From Henckelia pumila (lineage: Eukaryota > Streptophyta > Magnoliopsida > Lamiales > Gesneriaceae): a DNA stretch of 64,000 nucleotides. Numbering within the stretch: the first letter of the stretch is position 1; each line of letters starts with the position of its first letter. The DNA is taken from the NCBI RefSeq assembly GCF_033568475.1, contig NC_133123.1, positions 23,422,622-23,486,621 of the forward strand, written 5' to 3'. The notes under the pieces are model-generated. The model had not been told where the DNA came from, searched no databases, and worked only from the letters and a program-made list of their open reading frames with translations. Made by a program: the position numbers and the translations under genes. Positions 47,441 through 57,027 of this stretch are shown piece after piece.

Positions 47441-47709
47441 GAACAAAAATTTCTTTCAAATGAAAATATAATATAAATTATATAAAATAAAATTATAGAA
47501 TAAAAAAATAATTGAACCGTGCAATTTTATAGTTAAAAACATTATCAATCACAAACAAATAAACAAATATTTTAGCAAATAACTAGTATTACTTATTTCA
47601 CAAAATATTTGAAAATTTCAACAAATTTTTCAAGAGAAGAATATTTATGCTTAACAATTGAGAAAATATAATAAATTATTTGACCACCGTTGAAGTAGTG
47701 ATATGAAAT

Positions 47710-47860
47710 TAAGTTTTATTTAAGAGTCAATTGTGAATAAATTCCTAAACTCAAACCTAACTTTTTTATAAATCCCTACAATAAAAATTCTTTCTTAAAA
47801 CTCCCTAGGACCACCAAACTTGGTCAAATCCAATGTTTAATTCTTGTACCCAATTTATGC
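47710..47860 (+). repeat. Inner inverted repeat, left arm
   Basis: AATTCCTAAACTCAAACC ... AACTCCCTAGGACCACCAAA ... AATTCTTGTAC aligns with the reverse complement of about 55520-55672. Weaker than the outer TIR but collinear for about 140 bp. The virus copy starts about 65 bases further in. Confidence 0.6.
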
Positions 47861-47923
47861 ATTTATGTACTCCATTTATGTAATGTTTGTGCTCAATTAT
47901 GGTACTTGAATCATCCGCAAAAA

Positions 47924-47935
47924 TGGTATCAGAGC
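47924..47935 (+). other. Pararetrovirus primer-binding site (tRNA-Met)
   Basis: TGGTATCAGAGC, the conventional first position of caulimovirid genomes. It lies about 65 bases inside the inner inverted repeat, so the integrated copy begins where the linear viral DNA would be expected to break. Confidence 0.85.
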
Positions 47936-48013
47936 TTTAGGTTAAATATTCAGACTTAATATTATTCGTTAACTCATACTTTTCTTTGTTGAGGAGAAGA
48001 TTTTTTACAAAAG

Positions 48014-48121
48014 ATGACTTCAAACGAAGGTTTGAATCAAGAGGATTTTATTTATATGAAATTCTATAAACAAGTTAATATGTTCACAATAGATTACTTA
48101 CGACAGAAAGATGATTTCTAA
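48014..48121 (+). CDS. Small viral ORF, 35 codons
   Basis: MTSNEGLNQEDF... ends at TAA 48119, overlapping the ATG of the next ORF (48111) in another frame. Function unknown; short upstream ORFs are common in caulimovirid leaders. Confidence 0.35.
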   Translation: MTSNEGLNQEDFIYMKFYKQVNMFTIDYLRQKDDF

Positions 48122-48482
48122 CTCTCAATTTTTAGAAATTACCCCAGATTCCTCTAAATTCTCCAGAGATCTTAGAGAAATTCAATAGACGGTACAATAT
48201 TACAGCAATCAGCTGTATGAAATACCTAAAAAGATTGAAGGAATCCTTAAGAAACAAGAAGAAATTCTTGTAACCCTAAAGGATCTTCAAACTAAAATCA
48301 CAAATCTAGAACAAACTTCAGGTTCTAGAAAAGGAAATACAGGAGGAAGGTTACCACTCTCGTTTGGTACCGAACCGTTGTTACATCAGAAAGGTAAAAC
48401 CAAAATGGTTCAAAAACATTTAACTGATGATGAAAGGATGATTAATCTTATAAAAGCAGTATCAGAGAAAAACACTATCTGA
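48111..48482 (+). pseudogene. Small coiled-coil viral ORF, interrupted
   Basis: About 123 codons with TAG at 48186 after residue 25. The downstream part is heptad-like (IPKKIEGILKKQEEILVTLK) and could form a coiled coil, as virion-associated proteins do, but there is no clear match. Its stop overlaps the start of the coat ORF as TGATG, a compact junction typical of these viruses. Confidence 0.5.
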
Positions 48483-49880
48483 TGACTACTTTAGAGAGAT
48501 TAAATCTCGAGGATCTACAAGATCTCGCGGATTCTTTTGCGAATCTCAAAGTAGTAGATCTAAAAATGAACTCCCCTGAGGGTGAACAACCCATAGGGAA
48601 TCCCCCAAGATATGTGGTTAAAACAGAAGAACCACATAGTGAGTTTCAGGTTGGAGAAAATTCACATCCAGCAGGAACCAGATCAAGAAGGAGTAAAATC
48701 CCACTCCATCAAACTCCTTACGAAAAAACTGTTTTAGATCAAATACATCCTTACGGTGTTATGTTAAACCTTGATGTTTTGGACTTCAAAAACAGAGAAG
48801 ATCTTATAGATGATTGGACGTCAGCTATGAGAATTGCAGCAGGGACATTAGATCTCAATAAAGAAGGATTCATTAAACTTCTAGAAATGAGTCTAATGGG
48901 ATCTGTCAAGATTGCTTGGGAGATGACTATGCCAAATACGAAGGAATCAATCTTAGCAGGAGAATCCCTCAGCGAAATTGGAGAAAGAATGGCCACCCTA
49001 TTTAAAGCACAATTCATAGGGGTAGACTATTTCAACAATCAAGATACAGAGAAAAAGAGAAGATATACTCAAGCTCTGTATAGCCTCGAGTTACATGATA
49101 TCTGTTTAGTTGATGAATACATTATGTTATTCACTAAATACAGATGGAATTCAGGAGTCGAGGAAAATGTAGCTATTCAGCTATTTTTCGCAAAAATGCC
49201 AAGTCCCTGGAGAGAAATGCTGATTAAAGAATACGTTCCAGGTCATCTTGACACTTTGTCAAGACGCGCGTCCTTTTTGAAAGGAAAATTGGCAGAATGG
49301 TGCCATATGGCAGCATTACAGAAGAACTACAAGAAAATAAGGGGTATAAATAAACGTACCTTTATGTTGTAAAGATAATGATCTTCCAACGATCATTGGA
49401 AACAGATCACAGGGATTTAAAAGGAAGAAATTCAGAAGTAATCCCTACAATAAAAGAATGAGAAGTTCTTGGAAACCAAGAACAATTTGGTCCAAACAAA
49501 AGGCCAGATCTTATAGGTCAGGAAAAAGAAGTGGACCTACAAGAACATCCCCAGTAACAAGCTCATCACAAAGCAGGGGAAGAACACCATCAAGAAGAAC
49601 TTTTAGAAGAACTCATACAAGAGCAAGTGAAAGTTTCAAGGATTGCAACTGCTGGACATGTGGAGCAAGAGGACATATATCTACAAATTGTCCAGAAAAC
49701 GAGAAAAAAGGAGTTAAACTCTTTGAAGCAACACCAGATATGGATGATGCGGTCTTTTTTCATGCTCTAGTCCAAGTATATCAATTTGAGGATATCCCCT
49801 CAGATGAAAGCATATACGAAGAAGAGATATTGTTTAGGCAAGAAGATTTTGAGGATGGATCAGAATCAGAATCAGAATAA
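48482..49880 (+). pseudogene. Pararetroviral coat-protein-like ORF with zinc knuckle, frameshifted
   Basis: The first 296 codons (48482-49372) match a gag/coat core in style (LIDDWTSAMRIAAGTL, RRYTQALYSLELHD). A frameshift between 49372 and 49458 moves the reading to a second frame. That frame gives a basic Arg/Ser/Lys-rich stretch and a zinc knuckle CWTCGARGHISTNC (about 49656), then an acidic tail (EEEILFRQEDFEDGSESESE). Basic region, CCHC knuckle and acidic end are the signature order of caulimovirid coat proteins. It overlaps the movement-protein ORF by about 25 bases. Confidence 0.75.
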
Positions 49881-50811
49881 AGAAGAAGTGTTTCGGCATG
49901 AAACACATGAAAGTTTGGCTGGATTCTTTAACCAAACCACGATATCTCATAATATGATCCAAAGGATTATGAGAGAAAATCCAACGTTACAAAAGTACCA
50001 GGGATTTTCGGCAGGACAAGTAGAAAGAGTCTTAGGCAATCTAGGGCTTAGAAAAAGAAGACATAATTTAATTTACAAAGTATCCAGAAGGGAAATGGCA
50101 ATCCCCATGGAGTTAACAAGTAATCAAATAGAGATGCAGTTAATTCCTTTTGAAGAAATAAGAGAGGAATTGCAAAAGTTGAAAGGTGAGGTAGCAAGGA
50201 CGATGTCTTGGATTCATATTGGAGCAATCCAAATAATGATCAAGGCAACTTTTAAAGAAGGAATAGATTCACCCATAGATATAGTAGTATGCGATAAAAG
50301 AATGGGGAATATTCAAGATGCTGTCCTGGATACTATCTCAGGAAATCTTTGTGCAGGAAAAATTGTAGGAGTTATCTATCCAATAATAGCCTACAATTTA
50401 GCTGACAGGGACTTTAGTCGAGCCTTGACATTGCATCAAAACTTCAAAGAAAAGAGACTGATGAAGGAAGGTAATAGACCATATTCTATTACATATCAAA
50501 TTTCATATGCTCTTTCTAATACTCATCATTCTGAATTATTTATTAGAAATGAGTTCATTGAAATTCCAGAGATCTTTGGGAAAGTTGCTCATGCAATATA
50601 CCCAGAAAGAATCGAGTTTCCTTTAATTCAGGAAACAGACATTCAAATTCAAGACAGACCGGTTCTATACAGAGACCTTAAAATAGAACCTCGAAGGTTA
50701 TCTTTTCAAGGAAACCGAATGACAAGTAGGAGATGGGACAAATCTCCTATTCAAGAAATTCCACCAGAAGAAAAAGAGTTTTCTATAATAGGAAAACTTA
50801 GATCTCCATAA
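49855..50811 (+). CDS. Pararetroviral movement protein-like ORF (30K superfamily)
   Basis: Movement proteins of the 30K superfamily widen plasmodesmata for cell-to-cell spread. I chose the ATG at 49855, just before the coat stop; the frame is open from 49786 to 50811 with no stop. The region around 50210-50440 (SWIHIGAIQIMI, then CDKRMGNIQDAVLDTISGNL with the conserved D, and GVIYPIIAYNLADRDFSRAL) fits the 30K core. It is the least damaged ORF of this copy. Whether it ends at 50811 naturally or from a stop is unclear, because related-looking coding sequence follows. Confidence 0.7.
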   Translation: MDQNQNQNKEEVFRHETHESLAGFFNQTTISHNMIQRIMRENPTLQKYQGFSAGQVERVLGNLGLRKRRHNLIYKVSRREMAIPMELTSNQIEMQLIPFEEIREELQKLKGEVARTMSWIHIGAIQIMIKATFKEGIDSPIDIVVCDKRMGNIQDAVLDTISGNLCAGKIVGVIYPIIAYNLADRDFSRALTLHQNFKEKRLMKEGNRPYSITYQISYALSNTHHSELFIRNEFIEIPEIFGKVAHAIYPERIEFPLIQETDIQIQDRPVLYRDLKIEPRRLSFQGNRMTSRRWDKSPIQEIPPEEKEFSIIGKLRSP

Positions 50812-51068
50812 GGATGGAAAGAAATGAAAATAGTATTCGATATTACAAGTCATCGGAACCAGTTCCCTTGTAACTCGATTTACTATTTGGAACAACATGA
50901 AAAATGAACTTACCAAGGATTGATAAATATTGGAGAATTGGAAGTTCAAATCTGTGGAATTCCAGGAAAAGTAGTGGATCAGCTCATTCTTGGCCTAGAG
51001 TTTCTGGAGGACCATAAACCATGGAAACGCCTTGAAAAAGGAATAGAGTTCATGGCAAAAGAAAAGAC
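50812..51068 (+). pseudogene. Short protease-like remnant between movement and RT ORFs
   Basis: After two stops, one frame at about 50920-51050 reads GELEVQICGIPGKVVDQLIL then GLEFLEDHKPW. That resembles the C-terminal ILG-x-x-FL part of a retropepsin. No DTG-type active site is visible before it. It could equally be the tail of the movement protein. Low confidence. Confidence 0.3.
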
Positions 51069-51383
51069 TTGGAGGATTCAATAAGAATTCTACGAAATGG
51101 AAAACCAAGAGAATTGGATAAGGGACAATCCCTTGATCAGATTCGAGAACTCTGTTTACAAACAGAGGAAGAAGCAACTGTTGAAATTAGTAAGCAACTG
51201 TTGAAATTAGTAAGTCATGAACATGATTTACTAGAACGCATTGAAGAGGTAGAAAGGAGTAACCATACTCTACCTTCTGAAGCCTTAGGAAGACTAGAGG
51301 TGAATAGTCTTAATCGAATTACTGAGTTACAGCATAGTCTGTTAAAAATGACAGGGCCATTTAGTAATCCCTTTAAAAAATGA
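51069..51383 (+). CDS. Small helical viral ORF, 104 codons
   Basis: MEDSIRILRNGKPRELDKG... is rich in Leu, Glu and Lys with heptad-like spacing (EHDLLERIEEVERS), so probably helical. Its TGA stop overlaps the ATG of the RT ORF (ATGA at 51380). An 18-base sequence, GCAACTGTTGAAATTAGT, is directly repeated inside it (about 51175-51209). No family recognised. Confidence 0.45.
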   Translation: MEDSIRILRNGKPRELDKGQSLDQIRELCLQTEEEATVEISKQLLKLVSHEHDLLERIEEVERSNHTLPSEALGRLEVNSLNRITELQHSLLKMTGPFSNPFKK

Positions 51384-53404
51384 CAACAAGTCTTTTCTCC
51401 ATATACATTCCGATAGGGATGTTTTATGAACAATATAAGGCTGAATACTTTGCAGCTTATATCGATTCGGGAGCAGAAATTTGTACAGCAAAAAGAGGAG
51501 TCTTCCCTGAAGAATGTGAAGAAGATTTGCCAAAAATTACTGGACGAGATTTCTCTCGAAGAATTTTAATTCTTTGCAAAGGAATAAAAAAAGTAGAGAT
51601 CCTTATGGGAGGAGCAGGGCAGACACCTTGGTACAAGGTAAAGACACCACCAATCTATTTCCATGATACATGAGCTGATATCCTGTTAGGAAATAACTTC
51701 TTACAAATGTTTAAGAAGTACACACAAGACAATAAGTCAAGAAGACTTATGTTCACTACAATTTGTGATCATAAAATTATCGTTCAAAGACTCAAAGTTG
51801 CTTTTTATCGACAATTGCCGATAATATTTCGCAGCCAGCGTGGTGATAAAGGACAACTTTTTCACCCAAAAATGAAAGATCCAAGGAGGTTTGGAGACAC
51901 CATGTTGAAAATAACAACAGAACAAGAACTCTAAACAGAGGATATGGAGTTTCTCAAGGTAACTCTACATCACAGAGATATAGAGTTAGAAAATAAGGTA
52001 TCCCTTGAAGATGTCAAAAAGAGGCTCAAAGAAAGTTACAACGAGCACCCTTTGGCATGGTGGGATAGAAATCAACTCAAAGCCAGTCTTACTCTAAAGG
52101 AAGGCAAAGAGTATGAATTCGTCAGATATAAGTCTATCCCGATGAACATAACAGATCAAAGGGATATGAGAATGATTATCAAGGAACATTTGGACCTTGG
52201 TCTAATCAAAGAAGGAGTTTCACCATATAGCAGCCCAGGATTTCTGGTCAGAAATCATGGTAAAATAAAAAGAGGAAAACCCAGGTTAGTTATTAATTAC
52301 CAAGGTATTAATAAAATCCTGGAGTTTGATGGGTACTTCATACCCAGTAGAGAACATCTAATTAGTTGTGTACGAAATGCTAGAGTGTTCTCAAAATTTG
52401 ATTGTAAGTCTGGATTCTACCAGATAAGAATGGAAGAAGGCAGTAAGAAATTCACAGCCTTCTCTACTCCACAAGGACACTATATTTGGGAAGTTATGCT
52501 TATGAGATTGGCCAATGCACCCCAAATATTTCAAAGAAAGATGGATAATCTTTTTAAAGATTATTTCAACTTTATTTTTGTTTATATTGATGATATTCTT
52601 ATAGCATCAAAAAACATAGACGAACATGTTAAACACTTAGAGATTTTCTCTAAGATTTGTAAAAAAGAAGGACTGGTTTTATCTGAAAAGAAAGCAGTCA
52701 TAGCAACAAGGAAAATTGAATTCCTTGGTATTGAGATTGATGAAACTGGAATAATTTTACAACCCCATATTGTGGAAAAGGTAAAGAATTTTTCAGATAA
52801 ACTCAAAGATGTAAAACAACTCCAGAGTTTTCTAGGAGTAGTTAATTTTGCAGGGATGTTCATAAACAACCTAGCAATGTACAGAAAGGTGTTCAGTCCT
52901 TTGTTAAAAAAGGATGCCAGGTTTATATGGACAGATGACCATACTAAAGGGGTAAACCAATTAAAGGAGATATGTAAGAATATCCCAAAAATGGTTATAC
53001 CCGTAGATGAAGATGATCTGATATTATTCACAGATGCCAGTGATGATTGGTGGGCAGCTGTCCTTACCAAGATCACTCCAGATAGAGAAATACCATGCAG
53101 ATACTGTAGCGGTCTTTTTTCAGAATCAGAGGCCATCAGATGACATATCAACGAGAAGGAATTTTATGCAGTTAAAAGGGCTTTTGAAAAATGGTCATTA
53201 TTTTTACTTGCTAAAAAATTCACGCTGAAGGTTGATAACACCCAGGTAAAAGCTTTCTTAAGAAATAAGATATAATCTAAACCTGAGAAAGCTAGGTTAT
53301 TAAGATGGCAAACATTATGTCAAAATTATATTTTTGATATTGTTATTATTAAATCTCATGAAAATATTCTTGCAGATTTCTTAACAAGAGATGGAAGGCA
53401 GTGA
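51380..53404 (+). pseudogene. Pararetroviral protease-RT-RNase H ORF with four stops
   Basis: One continuous frame with no indels but four nonsense codons: TGA 51671, TAA 51932, TGA 53141 and TAA about 53273. The protease active site is YIDSGAEICTAK. RT shows KPRLVINYQGINK, SKFDCKSGFYQIRM and the catalytic VYIDDILIAS. RNase H begins FTDASDDWW and ends around SHENILADFLTRDG. This enzyme would copy pregenomic RNA into DNA. RT similarity, no integrase and the flanking movement gene identify it as caulimovirid rather than gypsy. Confidence 0.9.
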
Positions 53405-54778
53405 CGTGCATTCCATCATGAAAATGCAGAGGCATCTCAGGGAACACCTTGGGTTGCTTCAAACCGAGTTCAACCAGTTAGTCATTAATGCTAAAATGGC
53501 TGGCAGGTTACAACAAGCTGGTCGGATCAAAGTATCTAATCGAATTACTGGATGTATGCAAGCTCAAACTCAACTATGGGCTGCTATTCAAGGGCCAATT
53601 GTTAAGGCTATAGAGAAATCATTGGTTTCTCATAAACAGGAAAAGTTAAAATCATTGGTTTTACAAGAAGAAAAAACACAGCCACTGGTTGTAGAACAAA
53701 GGGTTGAAGATTCCAAAACCCAAGAAAAACAAGTGCTAATCTATCATCAGCTTTTGATGAATTGGATGAAGCAACAATTGATGAGAATAATTCATCAAGT
53801 CAACCCTCCGCCTTTGGGGTAAAAGAGGAAGAGATCAATCTTAGGCCCAACACTGACAAGAGTAAATCTAAGATTGATACTAATCCAGCTATTATTTCTC
53901 CATTCCAGGTTTATCAACAGAAGTGGGAGAAATTAAAGACAATGAGTGAAATCAACCCAAACACTTGTAGGGTTGATGTTGCAGGAATATATCCAAGGGT
54001 TTGGCTAAAAAACAATGTCAATCCTAAGGATGTAAAACTCTGGTATGAATTTGGGGTTTTGGCCTCAGTTTATACAACGTCACCAAGCTTCTCGGAAATA
54101 TCACAGTAACCAAAATGGATCCAGGAAGCAGTCCAAGAAACATGGACAAATAATGATCATTTGTCCAGAGGAGATGTGCTAGAACTATATTTTTTCAGTG
54201 CAGCTCCAGAGCCAACAGGGAAAGGATCACATGAACCCTTTCATTTCATCAAGCTAAGGAGACCTGATATGACAGGCCATAAATTTATCAAGGATCCTAA
54301 AGCTGAAGAAATACCTTTGGTGTCCAATTTTGGAGAAAATGAAATCTCAACCAGAAGGGCATGGGGTATTTGGGTCTGTCTCACTGAGATGGACAAAGTC
54401 AAATTTCCGTTCAAATTCTACCAGAATTCTGTAAATGGATCGTTCCTGTTAAATACAATGACAGGAAAAACTACAGCTTTCACGGAAGAACACTTCGAAA
54501 AGAAGAGAAACTTTTTGTGGAACAACAAGCTGCCGGGGAGTAAAGAAACTCGTCGAAAATTTTGTAACATGGCTCACATAGAAGATGGTCTGAGGTTATC
54601 TGCCCAGAATGTCCTGATCAGAAGGAGTAAGAGTTCGGAAAAACATTCAAACCCCGAACGGATCGAAAAGATTTTTTCGAGACAAGCAAAGGTGGACAGG
54701 GACCACCAAAGATGCATTTTTTCAGGGGACCACTGCAAAAGCAGAAGATACCCCGACAACAATAAAGAAGACATGTGA
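53391..54778 (+). pseudogene. Last viral ORF (possible translational transactivator), broken
   Basis: Starts at 53391, overlapping the RT stop. The first part (to about 53820) is helical (MQRHLREHLGLLQTEFNQLV); a frameshift then passes to the frame of 53762-54109. TAA at 54107 splits it from 54161-54778. By position it corresponds to the cavemovirus/solendovirus/caulimovirus inclusion-body transactivator. The segment NVNPKDVKLWYEFGVLASVY is the most conserved-looking part. Assigned mainly from position. Confidence 0.5.
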
Positions 54779-54810
54779 GGAGCATAAATCCAAAAGAAAA
54801 AGGATGACAT

Positions 54811-54935
54811 GTGACTCCTCCACCAACAAACGATGCCATCAATAATGGCATAACAGGACAAAGTGAATAACAGGTGACTCATCCACTAGCTAAAGATGCC
54901 ATTAATAATGGCATAAAAGGACAAGACAAACAGCT
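54811..54935 (+). promoter_or_regulatory. Two tandem ~63-bp repeats with ATGCCATTA palindromes
   Basis: GTGACTC...ATGCCAT(C/T)AATAATGGCAT...AGGACAA occurs twice (from 54811 and from 54874). Each contains a 19-bp palindrome (54833-54851 and 54896-54914; the second is perfect, 9-bp arms and 1 central base). The pair ends about 50 bases before the viral TATA box, in the usual enhancer position. Confidence 0.6.
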
Positions 54936-54980
54936 GTAAGATTCCCTGAAGTTTCTCGGTGAAACGAGTGGAACCTCAGC

Positions 54981-54988
54981 TATAAATA
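54981..54988 (+). promoter_or_regulatory. Pararetroviral TATA box
   Basis: CTATAAATACAAG, preceded by the tandem repeats and followed 60 bases later by AATAAA. Expected start of the pregenomic RNA is near 55012. Confidence 0.65.
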
Positions 54989-55040
54989 CAAGCGTTCAAG
55001 GAAGCTGAAGATATCGATCATTCCCTTCAGTTTTCTTACA

Positions 55041-55046
55041 AATAAA
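55041..55046 (+). terminator. Pararetroviral polyadenylation signal
   Basis: AATAAATTATTGTAATATTT, shortly after the TATA box, as expected for terminally redundant pararetroviral RNA. Confidence 0.6.
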
Positions 55047-55510
55047 TTATTGTAATATTTCTCTTTCTATTGATATAAGTTTTCGTTTATGTATTTCAAG
55101 AACAAGGCTACTATAAGTAGCTAAACAAGTTGTCTTCTCCTCTTCAAAGGAGTTGATTTATGTAATAATATTATGTCTGAATAATTTTTCTAAAGTCTCT
55201 TGTTCTTTCATGCTCATATTTTATAATTAAATTCATATATCATACGCCTTAAGGTAGAAAACGAATTAAGGCTGTGCTGGGTGTCGTTGAAGGAGCTTGT
55301 GCAGAAACCATCTGTTGCGACTGCGTGGTTGGAGTGTGAGGAGCGCTTCGTAAAACTCGGCAGGTATGACCCGACGACACTATGGTCAAAGAGGTTTTTG
55401 AATTTAATTCATCTTACGGAAGCATGTTGGACCCTAATCCAGAGTATATCGGCTGGAAACCTTGCGTAACCGATAGTTCGGATTAGCCTGAACTGGTTCG
55501 ATAGGTAAAA
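55047..55510 (+). other. Viral leader region
   Basis: Non-coding leader that in circular viral DNA would join the primer site at 47924. It contains small hairpins (for example CTCCTCTTCAAAGGAG near 55138) and a short ORF at 55281-55469 without recognisable content. Confidence 0.5.
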
Positions 55511-55519
55511 CAATGCCAC

Positions 55520-55672
55520 GTACAAAGGATTAAATGTTAAACACTTTATTAAAACAAATTTGGGGACCACTAGGGAGTTGAAACAAAGAAATTGGAGTGT
55601 AGGGAGTTAAGAGAAAGAAATGTTTGGGTTTGGGGATTTTAAAATAATTTGCCCTTTATTTAATAGTAAATT
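55520..55672 (-). repeat. Inner inverted repeat, right arm
   Basis: Reverse complement aligns with 47710-47860. Carries two AGGGAGTT words, matching the AACTCCCT words of the left arm. Confidence 0.6.
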
Positions 55673-56039
55673 TTTCTCATATACTAATTTTTTAAATTAT
55701 AAAAAGAGTTTTAAAAAGATGTATATCTTTTTCCAACCTCCAATTTTTTTTTTTTAAATGTGCAACCATCATGAAGAGAATATAACAAAATTAATAAAAA
55801 TGTGAAATAACATCATTAAATTTTAATTTCTCAAGTTTTGTTTATTTTATTTAAGTTTTTATTTTTTAGCATCATGAATTTAATATTTTTATTTTGAATA
55901 TTGTGTAAAATTGATTTAAATTTGGATAAAAACTCTAATAAATTTGTATTTTATTTATAACTTGTTTAATGTTAAATATATAATAAATAATATAAAACTC
56001 AATCATAAATTATATAACACTACGCGGTGTTAGTTTTAA

Positions 56040-56292
56040 CACACAAGTAGATGGAATGATCAAACCGAAAACTTTTGAGAAATCTTTGGCATGAAATCGG
56101 CAATGTAAAAATTTTTAGGACTGAACCGGGAACTTTTGAGAAATATTTAGGACCAAACCGGGAACGTATAAACATTTAGGACTGAACCGGGAACTTTTGA
56201 GAAACATTTAGGACCAAACCGGGAACGTCCAAATATTTAGGACTGAACCGGGAATGTGTCCAAACATTTAGGATTGAACCGGGATTTTGCCC
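56040..56292 (-). repeat. Right TIR with subrepeats
   Basis: Contains five AGGACTGAACCGGGAA / AGGACCAAACCGGGAA words at 33-36 bp spacing. Reverse complement of the left TIR. Confidence 0.85.
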
Positions 56293-57020
56293 AGTTTTTA
56301 CATATAACATAACTCTTAAAAAACTCGATTTATCTATTGTTATTTATTTATTCTTATTATTAACAATACAGGCTTTTAACACTTGTTCTTTCCCTGCACC
56401 TTTCTTATGGGTGTCCGGGAATTTTTTTAGTTGGCTTGTAACATTTGTAATGAACGATATATATTAATAAAATTATAAGTTTTGTTTGTTTTAAAAAAAA
56501 AACAATAAGATATAAAAAAAATGATAGGACTTACGGAGGAAAAAATAACTAGCGAATTGTTGGCACATAGAATTCGTGTGTTTCAAAATTGAAACGATAG
56601 GACTTACGGAGGAAAAATAAATAAAATATAAAAAAAAATATTATCGTGATATTGTAAAACCATGTCGTAATTAAAATTAAGGCCTCTGAGTGAAGTTTTA
56701 TTTAAAACGTACAAATTACAATCATGTCTCATTATATAATTTTATTGATGAAAATATTTTTTTTATTTTCCTAAAATAATCTTTCTTTTTAAATTTCAGA
56801 CATAATTTTATTTATATTTTAAAATTCAATCATGTTTTTATCTATATTTTAAAGCCATCATGTTTCAAAAATATTTCGGCTGGATAAACTTGTGACGTGT
56901 GCAAAAGCACCTTATGATAAAGTAAAATATAAAGATACATATATTAATTTCAAAATTTAAACACTGCAATTTGGGTTGCAAAATTATAAAATCCACTCTT
57001 TATTAATCTTATTACACATG
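56293..57020. repeat. Segmental duplication fragments right of the TIR element
   Basis: 56293-56301 is the right 9-bp duplication. 56300-56395 continues copy 3 (AAAACTCGATTTATCTATTG, ATTCTTATTATTAACAATAC). 56790-57020 matches about 90-330 of copy 1 (ATTTCAAAATTTAAACAC, GGGTTGCAAA), so another partial copy is here. Between them is AT-rich sequence with no gene. Confidence 0.65.
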
Positions 57021-57027
57021 AAAATTA

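Larger units (their letters stand above)
47924..55510 (+). mobile_element. Endogenous pararetrovirus (Caulimoviridae), near full length, inactivated
   Basis: About 7.6 kb, the size of a single caulimovirid genome. It runs from the tRNA-Met primer site (47924) through coat-protein-like, movement-protein, protease-RT-RNase H and a possible transactivator ORF to a promoter (TATA 54981), polyadenylation signal (55041) and leader. The order coat, movement, RT, last ORF is that of cavemoviruses and solendoviruses rather than caulimoviruses or badnaviruses. All main ORFs carry stops or frameshifts. No LTR, no integrase. The right border is estimated from where the inner inverted repeat begins. Confidence 0.85.
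47093..56292. mobile_element. Mutator-like TIR element (9.2 kb) enclosing a pararetrovirus copy
   Basis: The ends are a collinear inverted repeat of about 250 bp (47093-47345 and 56040-56292), each built of alternating CCGGTTCAGTCCTAAATGTTT and CCGGTTTGGTCCTAAATGTTT subrepeats. The outermost bases are GGAAAAAATTCCGG and, reversed, GGGCAAAATCCCGG. The 9-bp flanking duplication fits Mutator-like elements, whose TSDs are usually 9 bp. No transposase is visible, so it is non-autonomous. Without the viral insert it would be about 1.6 kb. Confidence 0.78.

Noticed and set aside
47924..47935. tRNA-Met gene at the TGGTATCAGAGC sites
   Set aside because: Only the 12-13 bases complementary to the tRNA 3' end are present here and at 6521 and 23497; no cloverleaf surrounds them.
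51380..53404. Gypsy retrotransposon for the RT at 52 kb
   Set aside because: No LTRs or integrase, and there is an adjacent movement-protein ORF; the RT-RNase H and gene order fit Caulimoviridae.
55281..55469. 62-codon ORF after the viral polyadenylation signal
   Set aside because: Lies in the viral leader, no recognisable content; at most one of the short leader ORFs.
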